A stretch of 64,000 nt of DNA from Guyanagaster necrorhizus (GCF_019112545.1 NW_025064938.1:55841-119840); one strand, 5' to 3'; positions 45,801 to 53,795 are shown, numbered from the stretch's first letter. Notes: generated by a model not told the origin, from the letters alone. Numbers and translations are program-made.

Positions 45801-46743
45801 CCAAGTTGTTCGCATGATGGACGGCTCGTATGTGGATCTCCCTCTGGAGATCTACGGCTAGTATGGTCTCTCCATCTTCCATCTCCTCGTCCCACCGATC
45901 TTCAGGGTCCTCATCTGGTAACTCGAATGGGATCTTCCTGCACCGGCATCTGGCGAAGGTGATTCGCCCGGTCTTCCAGTTGATCAGCGGATTATGGCGG
46001 ATCAACCAGTCATGGCCAAGAAAGAGTTCCTTCGTTCCGAGATCTGTTACCGCTAGATCAATTCGTTCGGAATGATCTCCGATAGTCAACCTAAGTTCGA
46101 TGAATTCTGTAATGGAGCCAGCCTGATTTTTTGTTCCGTCGGCATTATATACTGGTATCGGGGCCGCCGTTGCCCTTGTTGGGAGCCGATGCTTGTCGAC
46201 AAAAGCTCGATTGATTGAGCTCCCTGTGCAGCCACTGTCGATAAGGGCGGTTACTTGGTATGTAGTTCGGGAGGTTAGCGTTTCGATCTGTCCCTTTGTG
46301 GTTAGGTCTCGTCCGGGGGTCTTGGTTCGTAAAATGTATTTCTTTGGTCCCCGGAGCTCGTCTAGCCACTCGAGGGCACGACAGCGCTCGGCCTTCCTAA
46401 TCCCTTCAATTAGTTCGTCGACCACTTCTTCGGCCCTTGCTCGATGAATCCAGTTCCGAAGTACGGCTTTCGCCGCTGCTTCGTCCTTGGCATCCTTGAT
46501 GGCTCTCCACATCCATTCGGTGTCGAATGGTTTGAGCCATGTGATGGGACCCTCTGTCCCTGTTCGGCCCATAGGCGTTTGAGTTTCTTTTTGCGATTCA
46601 ATGGTGTGTCTTGTGAATAACTGGGGTATATTCGAATGCGTAGGAGTCGACATAGATGTAGCTACGGGAATACTATCAGTCCGACTAGCGGCTGTTGTTG
46701 ACACACCATTTCGTCCTTTGGCCAGTTCAGTGGAATCGCTCAC
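42850..46743 (-). CDS. pol: Pol polyprotein of element I: protease, RT, RNase H, integrase, chromodomain
   Basis: 1,297 codons open. An N-terminal spacer of about 150 residues is followed by aspartic protease (DSG at 169-171), reverse transcriptase (LDM about 458; YLDD 522-525) and RNase H (VEADSSEG about 667-674, TDHQN about 737). The integrase has a zinc-binding HHCC (C913, C916), a core with D946, D1006 and E1042 (exact 35-residue spacing) and GKTPF downstream. A chromodomain from about 1,236 (FEIDQILDHK..VDYLVSWKGYG) defines a chromovirus; chromodomains steer integration to chromatin marks. There is no ATG: the frame overlaps the gag stop (plus-strand CTCACTG) in the -1 register, so expression needs frameshifting or reinitiation. 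All catalytic residues are present. Confidence 0.95.
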   Translation of the reverse strand: MSDSTELAKGRNGVSTTAASRTDSIPVATSMSTPTHSNIPQLFTRHTIESQKETQTPMGRTGTEGPITWLKPFDTEWMWRAIKDAKDEAAAKAVLRNWIHRARAEEVVDELIEGIRKAERCRALEWLDELRGPKKYILRTKTPGRDLTTKGQIETLTSRTTYQVTALIDSGCTGSSINRAFVDKHRLPTRATAAPIPVYNADGTKNQAGSITEFIELRLTIGDHSERIDLAVTDLGTKELFLGHDWLIRHNPLINWKTGRITFARCRCRKIPFELPDEDPEDRWDEEMEDGETILAVDLQREIHIRAVHHANNLAAKANQEKDEKTFEEMVPEWARDYKDLFEKESFDELPAPKPWDHAIELIPNASANLDCKTYPLGHHEQQELDKFLDENLSSGRIRPSKSPMASPFFFVKKKDGKLRPVQDYRKLNEMTIKNRYPLPLISELMDKLRGAKYYTKLDMRWGYNNVRIKEGDEWKAAFRTNRGLFEPTVMFFGLTNSPATFQWMMNDIFKDLISTGKVTIYLDDILIMSKTKEEHRGLVRKVLSLMRKHKLFLKAEKCEFEVLETEYLGVIISEGSIRMDPIKVAGVTEWPEPNKKKELQSFLGFTNFYRRFIRDYSKIVRPMTQLTGNAPWKWGLSQQTAFDDLKRRLAEDVILAIPTQEGKFRVEADSSEGAIGAVLSQEQDGKWRPVAFLSKALTITEWNYEIYDKELLAIMLALEEWRHYLIGAEEVFEVWTDHQNLRYFRQPQKLNRRQARWVTELSQYQYTLHHKAGMANKKADLLSRRSDHDQGGTDNEGVTLLWPEHFRTMIMPSEEEVHERIKSATRDNHKWDQRIAPSLNHEWGMTKEGGLIHYDGRIYIPRDQQLRSEIIATCHDHITAGHPGIAKTKELVLREYWWPKMGNDVAAYVKACEVCQRGKSSTQARAAPLYPNEVPSTPWTHISVDMITDLPECNGYDAILVIVDRFSKAIIPVSCSTELNSEGWAKILRDKVYAKHGMPQVIISDRGPQFVSKFISDLYRLLNIRQNTSTAYHPQTDGQTEHVNQEVEKYLWLFINYRQDDWTEWLALAAFQHNNRVHSATGKTPFFINHGRHPHVTQTSRLHTTTPASSDFATTMEKIHNETKIALEKAATTMKRNYDKHRRTSRVYQPNDKVWLDTTNLHLPCPKKKLDDKRTGPFTVLKAIGPSTYKLRLPKAWKIHDVFNESLLNPYIGPAFPNQERPPPPPPELIDDEEHFEIDQILDHKLRHVKAKGGGMTTTVDYLVSWKGYGPESNQWVNEKYMNTETAIHEYELSLN

Positions 46744-47816
46744 TGACTGGCCCCGTCTTTTACCTCCTCGACCTTGGTTTCCTTTCCAAGGCCCTCCTCT
46801 TCTTTTTGAAGTTCAGCGATCTGTGCCCGTATGTCTTCTTGGGTTCGCTTCTTCTTTGGGCAGTCTTTCGCCATGTGCCCCTTCTGTCCACAATTAAAGC
46901 ACTTTCCTTCCTTCTTCATGCGGTCGATGTCCATTGGTTTTCCGGTCCCGGTATAAGTTGTGCCGGTCCCGGTCTTCTGCGCGCTGTATGAGGGGGTGGC
47001 GTTCGACGAGGAGCCCGAGGTTTTTCCGGCAGTTTGCCCCGGCTTGTTCGGGGTTGGCGGGGTCGGCTTTTTGGAATATTCCTGCAATGTCATTGCCTCC
47101 GCTTTCTGCCTTTGTCGCTCCTTGTACATCTCAATGATCCTTTCCTTCCACTCATCATACCCTACCGGCATCAATATTTTGACGCCCATGGCGGAGATTA
47201 TCGTGAGGTACGAGGAGGGGACTCCTCGCTTGAGCGCTTCCACCATCCGTCCGTCGTTTGCAGTGTCTTCCCTGATTCCGGCGAGCTTCGCAAGTCGTTC
47301 TAGCTCGTCGAAGTAGTCCGTGGCTGCCTTATCTCCCATCTTGTACTCCTTGATCTTCTGTTTATGCACTTCTTGAACGGCAGGATCGATGAATTTGTCG
47401 TTCAGCATGCGCTTAAAGACCGGCCACGAGGGGTATCGGTAATGTTCCCTAGTGGCGGACCGGAAGTTCGGGGAGATAAGAATCCACCACGTTTTGGCCT
47501 TGTCTTCTAGATAGGAAGTGGCGAAGGCGACCTTGTTCATGTCGGTCCCGATGTATCCGATATAGACTTCGAAATACTGTTCGCAGTCTACCAGGAATCG
47601 GTTGATGTCGTCGGAGGCTCCCTTGAAGGGACGCGGTTTTCGAAGGAGGTCGGGGTGGCATTGCAAGACGTTGGCATTGTGCGGGAGTGCCCCCATCGGG
47701 TTGGGCCACCCGTCGAAGGGCGGTTGTTTCCATTCCACGGGTGGTCCGGGGAAGGAATGGAGGGAATTGTCGTCAGCGACCGGACTTCCCTTTGGGTCGG
47801 TTATTCGGACGATCAC
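46740..47816 (-). CDS. gag: Gag of element I, 358 aa core region
   Basis: Capsid-like helical region (CHPDLLRKPRPFKG, VDCEQYFEVYIGYIG, TSYLEDKAKTWW, KEYKMGDKAATDYFDEL, EWKERIIEMYKERQ), then a Pro/Gly/Ser linker and one CCHC zinc knuckle (C306, C309, H314, C319). The C-terminal helix is charged. The first possible start here is a GTG (47,816). The same frame is open a further 84 codons upstream, with no ATG, to the TGA that ends ORF2 at 48,069. Gag therefore probably does not start independently; readthrough of that TGA, splicing or a non-AUG start must be considered. It ends in CAGTGA, overlapped by pol. Confidence 0.9.
   Translation of the reverse strand: MIVRITDPKGSPVADDNSLHSFPGPPVEWKQPPFDGWPNPMGALPHNANVLQCHPDLLRKPRPFKGASDDINRFLVDCEQYFEVYIGYIGTDMNKVAFATSYLEDKAKTWWILISPNFRSATREHYRYPSWPVFKRMLNDKFIDPAVQEVHKQKIKEYKMGDKAATDYFDELERLAKLAGIREDTANDGRMVEALKRGVPSSYLTIISAMGVKILMPVGYDEWKERIIEMYKERQRQKAEAMTLQEYSKKPTPPTPNKPGQTAGKTSGSSSNATPSYSAQKTGTGTTYTGTGKPMDIDRMKKEGKCFNCGQKGHMAKDCPKKKRTQEDIRAQIAELQKEEEGLGKETKVEEVKDGASQ
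46757..46761 (-). promoter_or_regulatory. Candidate -1 frameshift site A AAA G before the gag stop
   Basis: In the gag frame the minus strand reads GAG GTA AAA GAC, with A-AAA-G 15 nt before the stop codon. Pol is in the -1 frame, open on both sides of this point. The block GGAGGTAAAAGA is kept in element II (38,299-38,303) and in the much older element III (51,879-51,883). Candidate only. Confidence 0.4.
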
Positions 47817-48068
47817 CCCGTCCCATACTGTGAATCCGAGGCGGACCGCCTCGGGGTCATCCCGAATGGGGTCTTTCCCACTCGATTCTGCTTGGTCAGG
47901 GGGAGGCTGCCCACCGAGGAGCCGACTTCCTTTGCCGGTCCAAGGGTTTCGGGTTTGAGCGGCTTGCCATGCCGGCCGGTTTCTTGTGTGGATGAGCCGT
48001 GAAGCCGTACTTCGGATGGACGGGTTATCGTCGGCCCAGCTCCGAATCGAGGGGGCGACATAAATGGC

Positions 48069-49514
48069 TCATCTTGGTGGAACGGGGGGGGTACGCGGCA
48101 TTGGTGCCGGCTCCTTTGGTTTGTCGGGCCGATACGGGGGTATCGGCACGAGAGGGTCTTCCGGGTGTCGTCGCCCGTATTCCCTCCATGCGTATTCTGT
48201 CGCGGCATACTGTAGAATTTTTTCTTTTTCAGTACCTGCCGCATACCTGTACTCAAGTCCTAAGGACGTCGCTTGCCAGCGCGCGTCCTGCCATAGGTAA
48301 TTTCTCCCCTGCTCGTACAATTCCTGATATTCTCTGCCCCTGGCCCTTTCAATTTCCTCTCGCAGTGCCTCTTCGTCTGTATCCTCTCCTGCTCGCTCCA
48401 GTCGTTGTTGATATGGATCGTCACTGTCCTCGTCGTCCTTCTCGTCGCCCTCGTCCCCGCTGTCCCCTTCCTCGAGGAGGGAACTGACGGGCTGGTCGTA
48501 GATGGACGGTACGAGAGGACGAAGGGTCGTCGGGGACCCGTCCGTTGACTTGGGTGCTGGGCCCGTCGTCTCCTCAATCGCTGGTTCGAGCGATGGGAGG
48601 GCTTCTAAGCCGACTGTAGCGTGTTCCTCCACGCGCTCTCGTCTCCTCCAATTCTCGGCTATAGCGGCTGAAGAGTCGCTGGAACTCGGGGTTAAGGAAC
48701 TGTCGAGCGACCCTGCTACCCAGGAATCGCTGGAGAGCCCTGTCGGAGACGTGGGCATTGTCGGGTACTCGGAGCCCGTAGGCTCCGAGTACGGAGTCGG
48801 CGTCTGATGAGATGGTGTCGGTGCGGGCGGGATATTCAAGGTCGACGGTTCGAGGCTCTCCCGTCCTTCCACGTCAGATGGCCTCGTCCCAGCTGACGAT
48901 GCTGGCAGGCCCTGTCCATGGGTCATCTTCTGAGTCGGGCTCCCTGAAAGGGGATCCGGAATCGGTATGGAGCTCATACTCCCTAGAGAAGGCTGACCCC
49001 ATCCTCTCGATCTCTTCTCTCCTTCTCTGTGCTCGTCCTTGTCGGTCGTACTCGGCGGCTTCATACTGCTCGCGGGCCTCTTCTTGGACGTAGTCGGCAA
49101 GCTCTTCCTGAGTTCGCCTGATGTCTTCCTCCCGCTCTTGGTTCTGCTGCTGCTGTCTGACTGCCTCGTCATAGTCGAAGGGGATATTAAGGTCCCACTC
49201 CGGGAATATCCTTTGTATGATTCTTCTCGTGGCAGCCCTTCCCCTTTCGCTGGCAGTTCCATCCTCTGGCTCACTCCCCACGTGGAGGTGTCGATATGGG
49301 TCTCCTGCTGCAGAGATGGCGATGTCCGCATTGTCATAGTCGGGATGGATATCCCTTCCTCGCGGGTTGTCGACCCCCAGCCTGCTGACGGACGGACTGG
49401 AGCCGGAGTTGGGCTCGGTGGGGGTTTCGGGGGGGTTCTGGGGGGAGTCGGGGCTTTCGCGGGGTCCCGTAGCCATCCGAGCGGCATCAAGGGAGTCCCG
49501 AGCATGGTTTCCAA
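48069..49514 (-). CDS. Accessory ORF2 of element I (charged protein in frame with gag)
   Basis: 481 open codons. The first 200 overlap the end of ORF1 in another frame and are Pro/Ser-rich, so the true start may be later. The conserved part begins around GLSSDSWVAGS and IAENWRRRERVEEHA. It continues with SIYDQPVSSLLEEGDSGDEG, an Asp/Glu tract, a Glu/Arg helix (ALREEIERARGREYQELYEQ), and WQATSLGLEYRY..ILQYAATEYAWREYG, ending in a proline-rich tail. The same parts survive in elements II and III. The stop TGA lies in frame with gag. No known domain; a matrix-like or regulatory extension of Gag is a possible reading. Confidence 0.7.
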   Translation of the reverse strand: METMLGTPLMPLGWLRDPAKAPTPPRTPPKPPPSPTPAPVRPSAGWGSTTREEGISIPTMTMRTSPSLQQETHIDTSTWGVSQRMELPAKGEGLPREESYKGYSRSGTLISPSTMTRQSDSSSRTKSGRKTSGELRKSLPTTSKKRPASSMKPPSTTDKDEHREGEKRSRGWGQPSLGSMSSIPIPDPLSGSPTQKMTHGQGLPASSAGTRPSDVEGRESLEPSTLNIPPAPTPSHQTPTPYSEPTGSEYPTMPTSPTGLSSDSWVAGSLDSSLTPSSSDSSAAIAENWRRRERVEEHATVGLEALPSLEPAIEETTGPAPKSTDGSPTTLRPLVPSIYDQPVSSLLEEGDSGDEGDEKDDEDSDDPYQQRLERAGEDTDEEALREEIERARGREYQELYEQGRNYLWQDARWQATSLGLEYRYAAGTEKEKILQYAATEYAWREYGRRHPEDPLVPIPPYRPDKPKEPAPMPRTPPVPPR

Positions 49515-49986
49515 TCCCTGAGGGAATTGGGGAGGCGGGATGCTCGGGGGAGACGGCCGGAGTGACGTAGTTGGAGACCTCGGCAGGCTCCTGAGCGACG
49601 TTCGTCATCCACGGGTTCCGGAACCCTGTGAGAGCAGGGTGGCGGTCTCCGCTGTTTTGTCGAATGGGGCGTCGGGGTCCTTCTTCTTCGTGAAGGCTCC
49701 CCGAATCCGGGTTGCTATTCCCGGCTTCTGATACGGGTCCCCCTTGCAGGAAGAAGGACGTTCTGGCAGAGGGGGGGATGTCATGGAAAGGGAGGTCGGG
49801 GGTTACGTTTCGTAGAATGCATTGTATTTGCTGAAATGCCTGATAGTGCCTGACTATCCAGGCCGCTACTGATTGTCGTCCGCGGCAGAGGGTGATGATG
49901 GCGAGAAGTCCGAGCAAAGTTCTGATGATGGAAGCGATAAGCTCGAAGAAGTCATGATTTAGGTCGGCGGTTGTTACTGGCGGCAT
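48874..49986 (-). CDS. Accessory ORF1 of element I (N-terminal membrane segment), 370 aa
   Basis: The first ATG (49,986) reads MPPVTTADLNHDFFELIASI, followed by a hydrophobic helix RTLLGLLAIITLC (residues about 20-35), then a short basic stretch and WIVRHYQAFQQIQ. The middle is Pro/Ser-rich (SPDSPQNPPETPTEPNSGSS). The end is a likely coiled coil with Gln/Glu/Arg runs (QQQQNQEREEDIRRTQEELADY to RRREEIERM). The stop at 48,874 is inside ORF2, which lies in the +1 frame relative to it. The hydrophobic helix is preserved in elements II and III despite heavy decay elsewhere. Tf1-type elements normally have no such ORF; I do not recognise the protein. Confidence 0.7.
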   Translation of the reverse strand: MPPVTTADLNHDFFELIASIIRTLLGLLAIITLCRGRQSVAAWIVRHYQAFQQIQCILRNVTPDLPFHDIPPSARTSFFLQGGPVSEAGNSNPDSGSLHEEEGPRRPIRQNSGDRHPALTGFRNPWMTNVAQEPAEVSNYVTPAVSPEHPASPIPSGIGNHARDSLDAARMATGPRESPDSPQNPPETPTEPNSGSSPSVSRLGVDNPRGRDIHPDYDNADIAISAAGDPYRHLHVGSEPEDGTASERGRAATRRIIQRIFPEWDLNIPFDYDEAVRQQQQNQEREEDIRRTQEELADYVQEEAREQYEAAEYDRQGRAQRRREEIERMGSAFSREYELHTDSGSPFREPDSEDDPWTGPASIVSWDEAI

Positions 49987-50028
49987 TCGGTTTCTCAGCA
50001 CAATTGGGCTTGAGAAAGGGAAGGTGAA

Positions 50029-50041
50029 AGCTTCGAGCTAA
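50029..50041 (-). promoter_or_regulatory. Primer-binding site of element I, self-complementary to the LTR
   Basis: One base inside the 5' LTR the minus strand reads TTAGCTCGAAGCT. The same LTR contains, on the minus strand, AGCTTCGAGCTAA (50,205-50,193), its exact complement over 13 nt. No tRNA 3' end (TGG-type PBS) is present. This is the arrangement of Tf1, where the 5' end of the mRNA folds back to prime reverse transcription. Confidence 0.8.
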
Positions 50042-50042
50042 T

Positions 50043-50463
50043 TGTTAGGCCCAAGCGTCATGTGAGCGAATACACGTGATAAACAGGTGTTCCTTCACAC
50101 TTCGAGGAATCACCTGAGTTCACTATATGTATATCCGAGCGGTGTGACTCAAGGTCAGATATAGACTCGAGGTAGAATGGTATGTATAAACTTTAGCTCG
50201 AAGCTGGGGTATACCAGCGAGAGCTGTCGATCTTAAATATTGTACAGGTAATACTAATAATACGACTACTTATTGTATCGATCTGTGTCCATGGTGCTCA
50301 TTACCCTTGAGCATCGTTGTTGTGCATAAAAGGGTAATTGTGCATTTGTCATTGTCGTCATATCTAGGCGGCTCAGTTGTGCTTACTAAGCCTTTCCCAT
50401 GGTCTCATGTCCTGACTAAGCCTGAATAGGGGTAAGAAAAAGAAAAAGGGAAAAATCGTAACA
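50043..50463 (-). repeat. Element I 5' LTR
   Basis: 421 bp, same ends as the 3' LTR. On the minus strand TATTTAAG (50,239-50,232) lies about 30 nt before AGCTTCGAGC (50,205), marking a probable transcription start at the self-priming 13-mer. Confidence 0.95.
50232..50239 (-). promoter_or_regulatory. TATA-like box in the element I LTR
   Basis: TATTTAAG about 30 nt upstream of the 13-mer AGCTTCGAGCTAA that matches the PBS. The same spacing is seen in the element II LTR (GATATTTAAGG). It fixes the likely mRNA 5' end. Confidence 0.55.
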
Positions 50464-51865
50464 GAATGCTGCCTTCCATTCATCTCCCTTTTTGATCCTG
50501 ATATTGTTATATTCTCACCCAACATTGAGTTTAGAGTAGTATCATGCTCTGCACAGCTTGTCTATAAGTTTAGATATCAGCAAGAGTGGATACTGGCTCT
50601 TGATTGTCATTTCATTAAGCTTCCAGTAGTCTTGGACTGATCACAGTTTACTGTCCTTCTTCTTGACAAAGAAGAATAGTGATGCCATGGGAGATTTTGA
50701 TGATTGAATTCACCTGCTGAATAAGTTCTCATTCAGGAACTTGTCAAATTCCTGTTGTTCTGACTGACTAAGAGGATATATCTTGCAGTCAAGATTAGCA
50801 TTGGCATTTGGGATCAATTTGATTGCATGATTGAAGAGCTTCAATTTGTGGAGCTCATTGAAGTTTTTCTTATCAAACAGGTCTCAAAAGTCCTGTGCCT
50901 ACTCAGATACTATTTCTTCAAATGTCTTGGCCTTCTTCCTCTTGTTTGCTTTTGCTGCCAGGTCATTGGCATGGTGTACTGCCTGGATGTGGATTGCCAG
51001 TTTCATGTTGACAGTGAGGATAGTCTCACCATCCTCTATTTCTTCATCTCAGCAATCCTCTGGATTCTTGTCTGATAGTTCAAATGGTGTTTTATGATAT
51101 TGGCAGCAGGTAAAGGTGATTCAGCCAGTTATGTCCAAGTAAGATCTCCTTTGTTCTAAAATCAGTGACAGCTAGGTCAATTCACTCCACATGATCTCCA
51201 ATAGTCAAACAGAGTTTGATGAATTCAGTGATCAAACCAGCTTAGTTCTTGGTCCCATCAGTGTAGTACACCAGGATGAGGGCTGTAGTGGCTTATGTTG
51301 AAAGGTTGTACTTCATGATGAAAGCACAATTATTGGAGCTTCCTGTACAGCTGCTGTTGATCAGAGCCATAATAGTGAGTGTGGTTCTCATGGTGAGGGT
51401 TTCAATTTGGGCCTTGGTGGTCAGATCTCCTCTGATAGTCTTCTGCCTCTGGATATACTTCTTTGGTCCATGCAACTCATTGAGCTATTCCAAGGTCCAA
51501 CATCTTTCTGCCTTTCTCATTCCCTCAATCCTCTCATCAATCACTTCTTCAGCTCAGGTTTAGTGTACCCAATTCTTGAGTACTACTTTGACTTCTGATT
51601 CTGTCTTAGTGTTCTTGATGGCCCACCATGTCCACTTTGTGTCAAATAGCTTCAGCCAGCTAGTGGGAGTCACTCTCTCTATTCAGCCTATAGGTGGTTG
51701 AGTCTTAGTTTGCAATTCTGATAGTAGTGTCATTGTAACAGGGGAACTGAATACCTTCAAATGCACAGATAATTTATCAGTAACTACAGAGGTATTATAA
51801 GTCCAATCAGCAGCTACATGTAACACACCATTAAGTCCTTTGGCCAATCAAACAGAATCACTCAC
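50464..51865 (-). pseudogene. Element III pol, N-terminal piece (protease and first part of RT)
   Basis: Continues the reading interrupted at 42,395: AAF, WK, GD and IKK back to KKKDSKL, then FDE-like and protease (TIMALINSSCTGSSNNCAF, near 51,330-51,390), and the start overlapping the gag stop at 51,862-51,865. CG nearly absent; many stops. The same -1 overlap (AAGTGAGTG) as in the young copy. Confidence 0.85.
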
Positions 51866-52640
51866 TTATCAGCCCTATCTTTTACCTCCTCAATCTTCAT
51901 GTCCTTTCTGTTTTCTTCAAGTCTGTCCACCTCCTTCTGCAATTTGGCGATCTGCACTTGTATATCTTCTCAGGTTCATTTCTTCTTTAGACAGTTCTAT
52001 GACAAGTGCCTCTTTTCTTCATAGTTGAAGTACTTTCCTTCCTTCCTCATCCTGTCAATATCCATGGGTTTGCCCTGTCCAGTGTAGGTGGTTTCTGTGG
52101 CTGTCTTCTGTGTTGTATAGGAGGAGGAGTTGCTGAGCTTTGTGGGGGAAGATGGTTTATCAGATTTGCTTGAGTGATTGAGTTTGTGGACATTCTACTG
52201 ATAGGCATTTGCTACCTTCTGCTGCTACCATTCTTTGTTCATGATGGTAACTTGCTCCTTCCACTCCTCATACTCCTTTGAGATGTTGATGTTGATATCT
52301 GAGATGATCTTCATATATGAAGCCAGTACTCCAAGCTTCAGAGCTTTGACCATGCACCCATTGTTGTCAATATCATGTAGGAGTCCAGCTAATTTGTCAA
52401 GTCTCCTCAGCTCATAGAAGTACTTGTTGGCTGTCTTGTTGCCCATCTGCAACTCCTTCATCTTGTTCTTATAAACTTCTTGCATGGCAGAATCAGTGAA
52501 TTTGTTATAAACCATCTGTTTGAAGACATCTCAGGATGGCAGTCAATAGTGTCTCCTGGTGATAGAATAGAAGTCTGTGATCTGTAAGGTCTACCAGGTC
52601 TTTGCCTTATCCTTGAAGTAGGAGGTGGTAAAGACAATCC
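51862..52640 (-). pseudogene. Element III gag, 3' part
   Basis: The minus strand reads from the 52.64-kb junction FTTSYFKDKAKTW, then FKQMVYNKFTDSAMQEVYKNK, MGNKTANKYFYELRRL and EEWKEQVTIMNKEW to a decayed zinc-knuckle region near 52,000. It matches gag of element I but carries stops. Gag is split by the repeat insertion at 52,645-54,440; the N-terminal part follows at 54,450. Confidence 0.8.
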
Positions 52641-52644
52641 AGTC

Positions 52645-53795
52645 AAGAGGATCTGTGTGTGCACAAGATGAAAACAGATACAGCAGAGTGCTATCCACTG
52701 ACCACACTCACACTCACACACATACAAAACTCTTAGTTCATGGGGGATTATAATGTGATAAAAGTAGTAATGGTAAATATAATTGTCTTTTTTGATGAAT
52801 CTATTGCATGTGAATAGCAATAGCATATATACAACAGTTCTAGGTCTCTCTAAGTCTCAAAGCTTTTTGTTTTATCAAAACAGGAGGTGGCAACAGGTGT
52901 TGCTAGGCCTCAAGGCAAAGGTACTGTATCTCAATATAATACATCAAAACTCTCCTACAAAAATCTCAAAAGATCTTAAGCATAGCTCAGATCAATCTCA
53001 AATCCCTAACACACACAATACATGACTTAAAGCTTAGCACTCTAAGCAGAAACCAATCACAAACATGTCCACAAGTGCTAAAGAACTCAGATCTCTGTAC
53101 ACAAGCTTTCTAAACTGATCATAGACTCATAGGATTCAAACCTATATGATTCAGAGATACAAAACACAATAAACCTCATTCACAGGCCAAAGGGTTTCAA
53201 CCTCTGTCACCTGTAGTGCTGCATATCACAAATACCTCAATACCTCAAGATGATGCCCTTTAGACACTATTCTCTTATTCTCAGATTAGAGCACAATCAA
53301 AAAAACCTCTTATCAATTCAAACTCAAGTCCTATGCAAGCTTTGATGCCTCACTCAGTTCTCAAATCTCTCTTAATGATATCAATAATAAGTTTATTCTC
53401 TCACCCTAAGTTATAAACACAAACCCAGAGCTAGGGTGCAAGGCTTTATGCACCCAATACACTATAACTGTGAGAGGTCAGAAACTTTCATTCTACCCAT
53501 ATAACATGGTATTTAAATACCCTACTGCAGTACTTACTAATACAATCCTACTATAGTATCTTCAAAGCACAGGACTCTATGCTGGATCCTGCAGGTATTA
53601 TTTGCATGCATATCACAGTTGCTGTACTTATTCTGTTCTGGGCCAAGACTGTGCTCACTATCCTCTCACTAGCTGACATCAGCTAGCTGGCCTAGCCAGG
53701 TCTCTTTGCTTTCTTATCTCTTCAGTGATGCATCTCTGACACCAGAGAACTATTCCAGACCCCCAAGGTTATCTCTCATGTCTGGAGTCAGATAC
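52645..53795 (+). repeat. Repeat family R, copy 1 (inserted in element III gag)
   Basis: Starts CAAGAGGATCTGTGTGTGCAC and matches the left arm and body of the TIR element at 61,506-62,714 (CACTATCCACTGA.CACACTCACAC, ATTATAATGTGATAA.AGTAGTAAT, GCCTCAAGGCAA, CAAACACAAACCCAGAGCT, CATGTCTGGAGT). It contains two of the CAAACCT motif units. It lacks the right inverted arm and passes into other repeat DNA near 53,795. Confidence 0.65.

Larger units (their letters stand above)
42396..50463 (-). mobile_element. Element I: young, near-intact Tf1/sushi-like chromovirus
   Basis: 8,068 bp including two 421-bp LTRs, minus orientation, perfect 5-bp target duplication GAATG (42,391-42,395 and 50,464-50,468), inserted in the RT of element III. 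Order from its 5' end: LTR, self-complementary PBS, ORF1, ORF2, gag, pol with C-terminal chromodomain, polypurine tract, LTR. All four ORFs are open over their conserved lengths. The LTRs differ at eight positions, all CpG transitions. CG density is high (six in 60 bp at 44,101-44,160), unlike every other copy here. It could still be, or recently have been, active. Confidence 0.95.

Noticed and set aside
48874..49514. The first 200 codons of ORF2 as real coding sequence
   Set aside because: They overlap ORF1, are Pro/Ser low-complexity, and may be a compositional shadow; only the part left of 48,874 is treated as firmly conserved.
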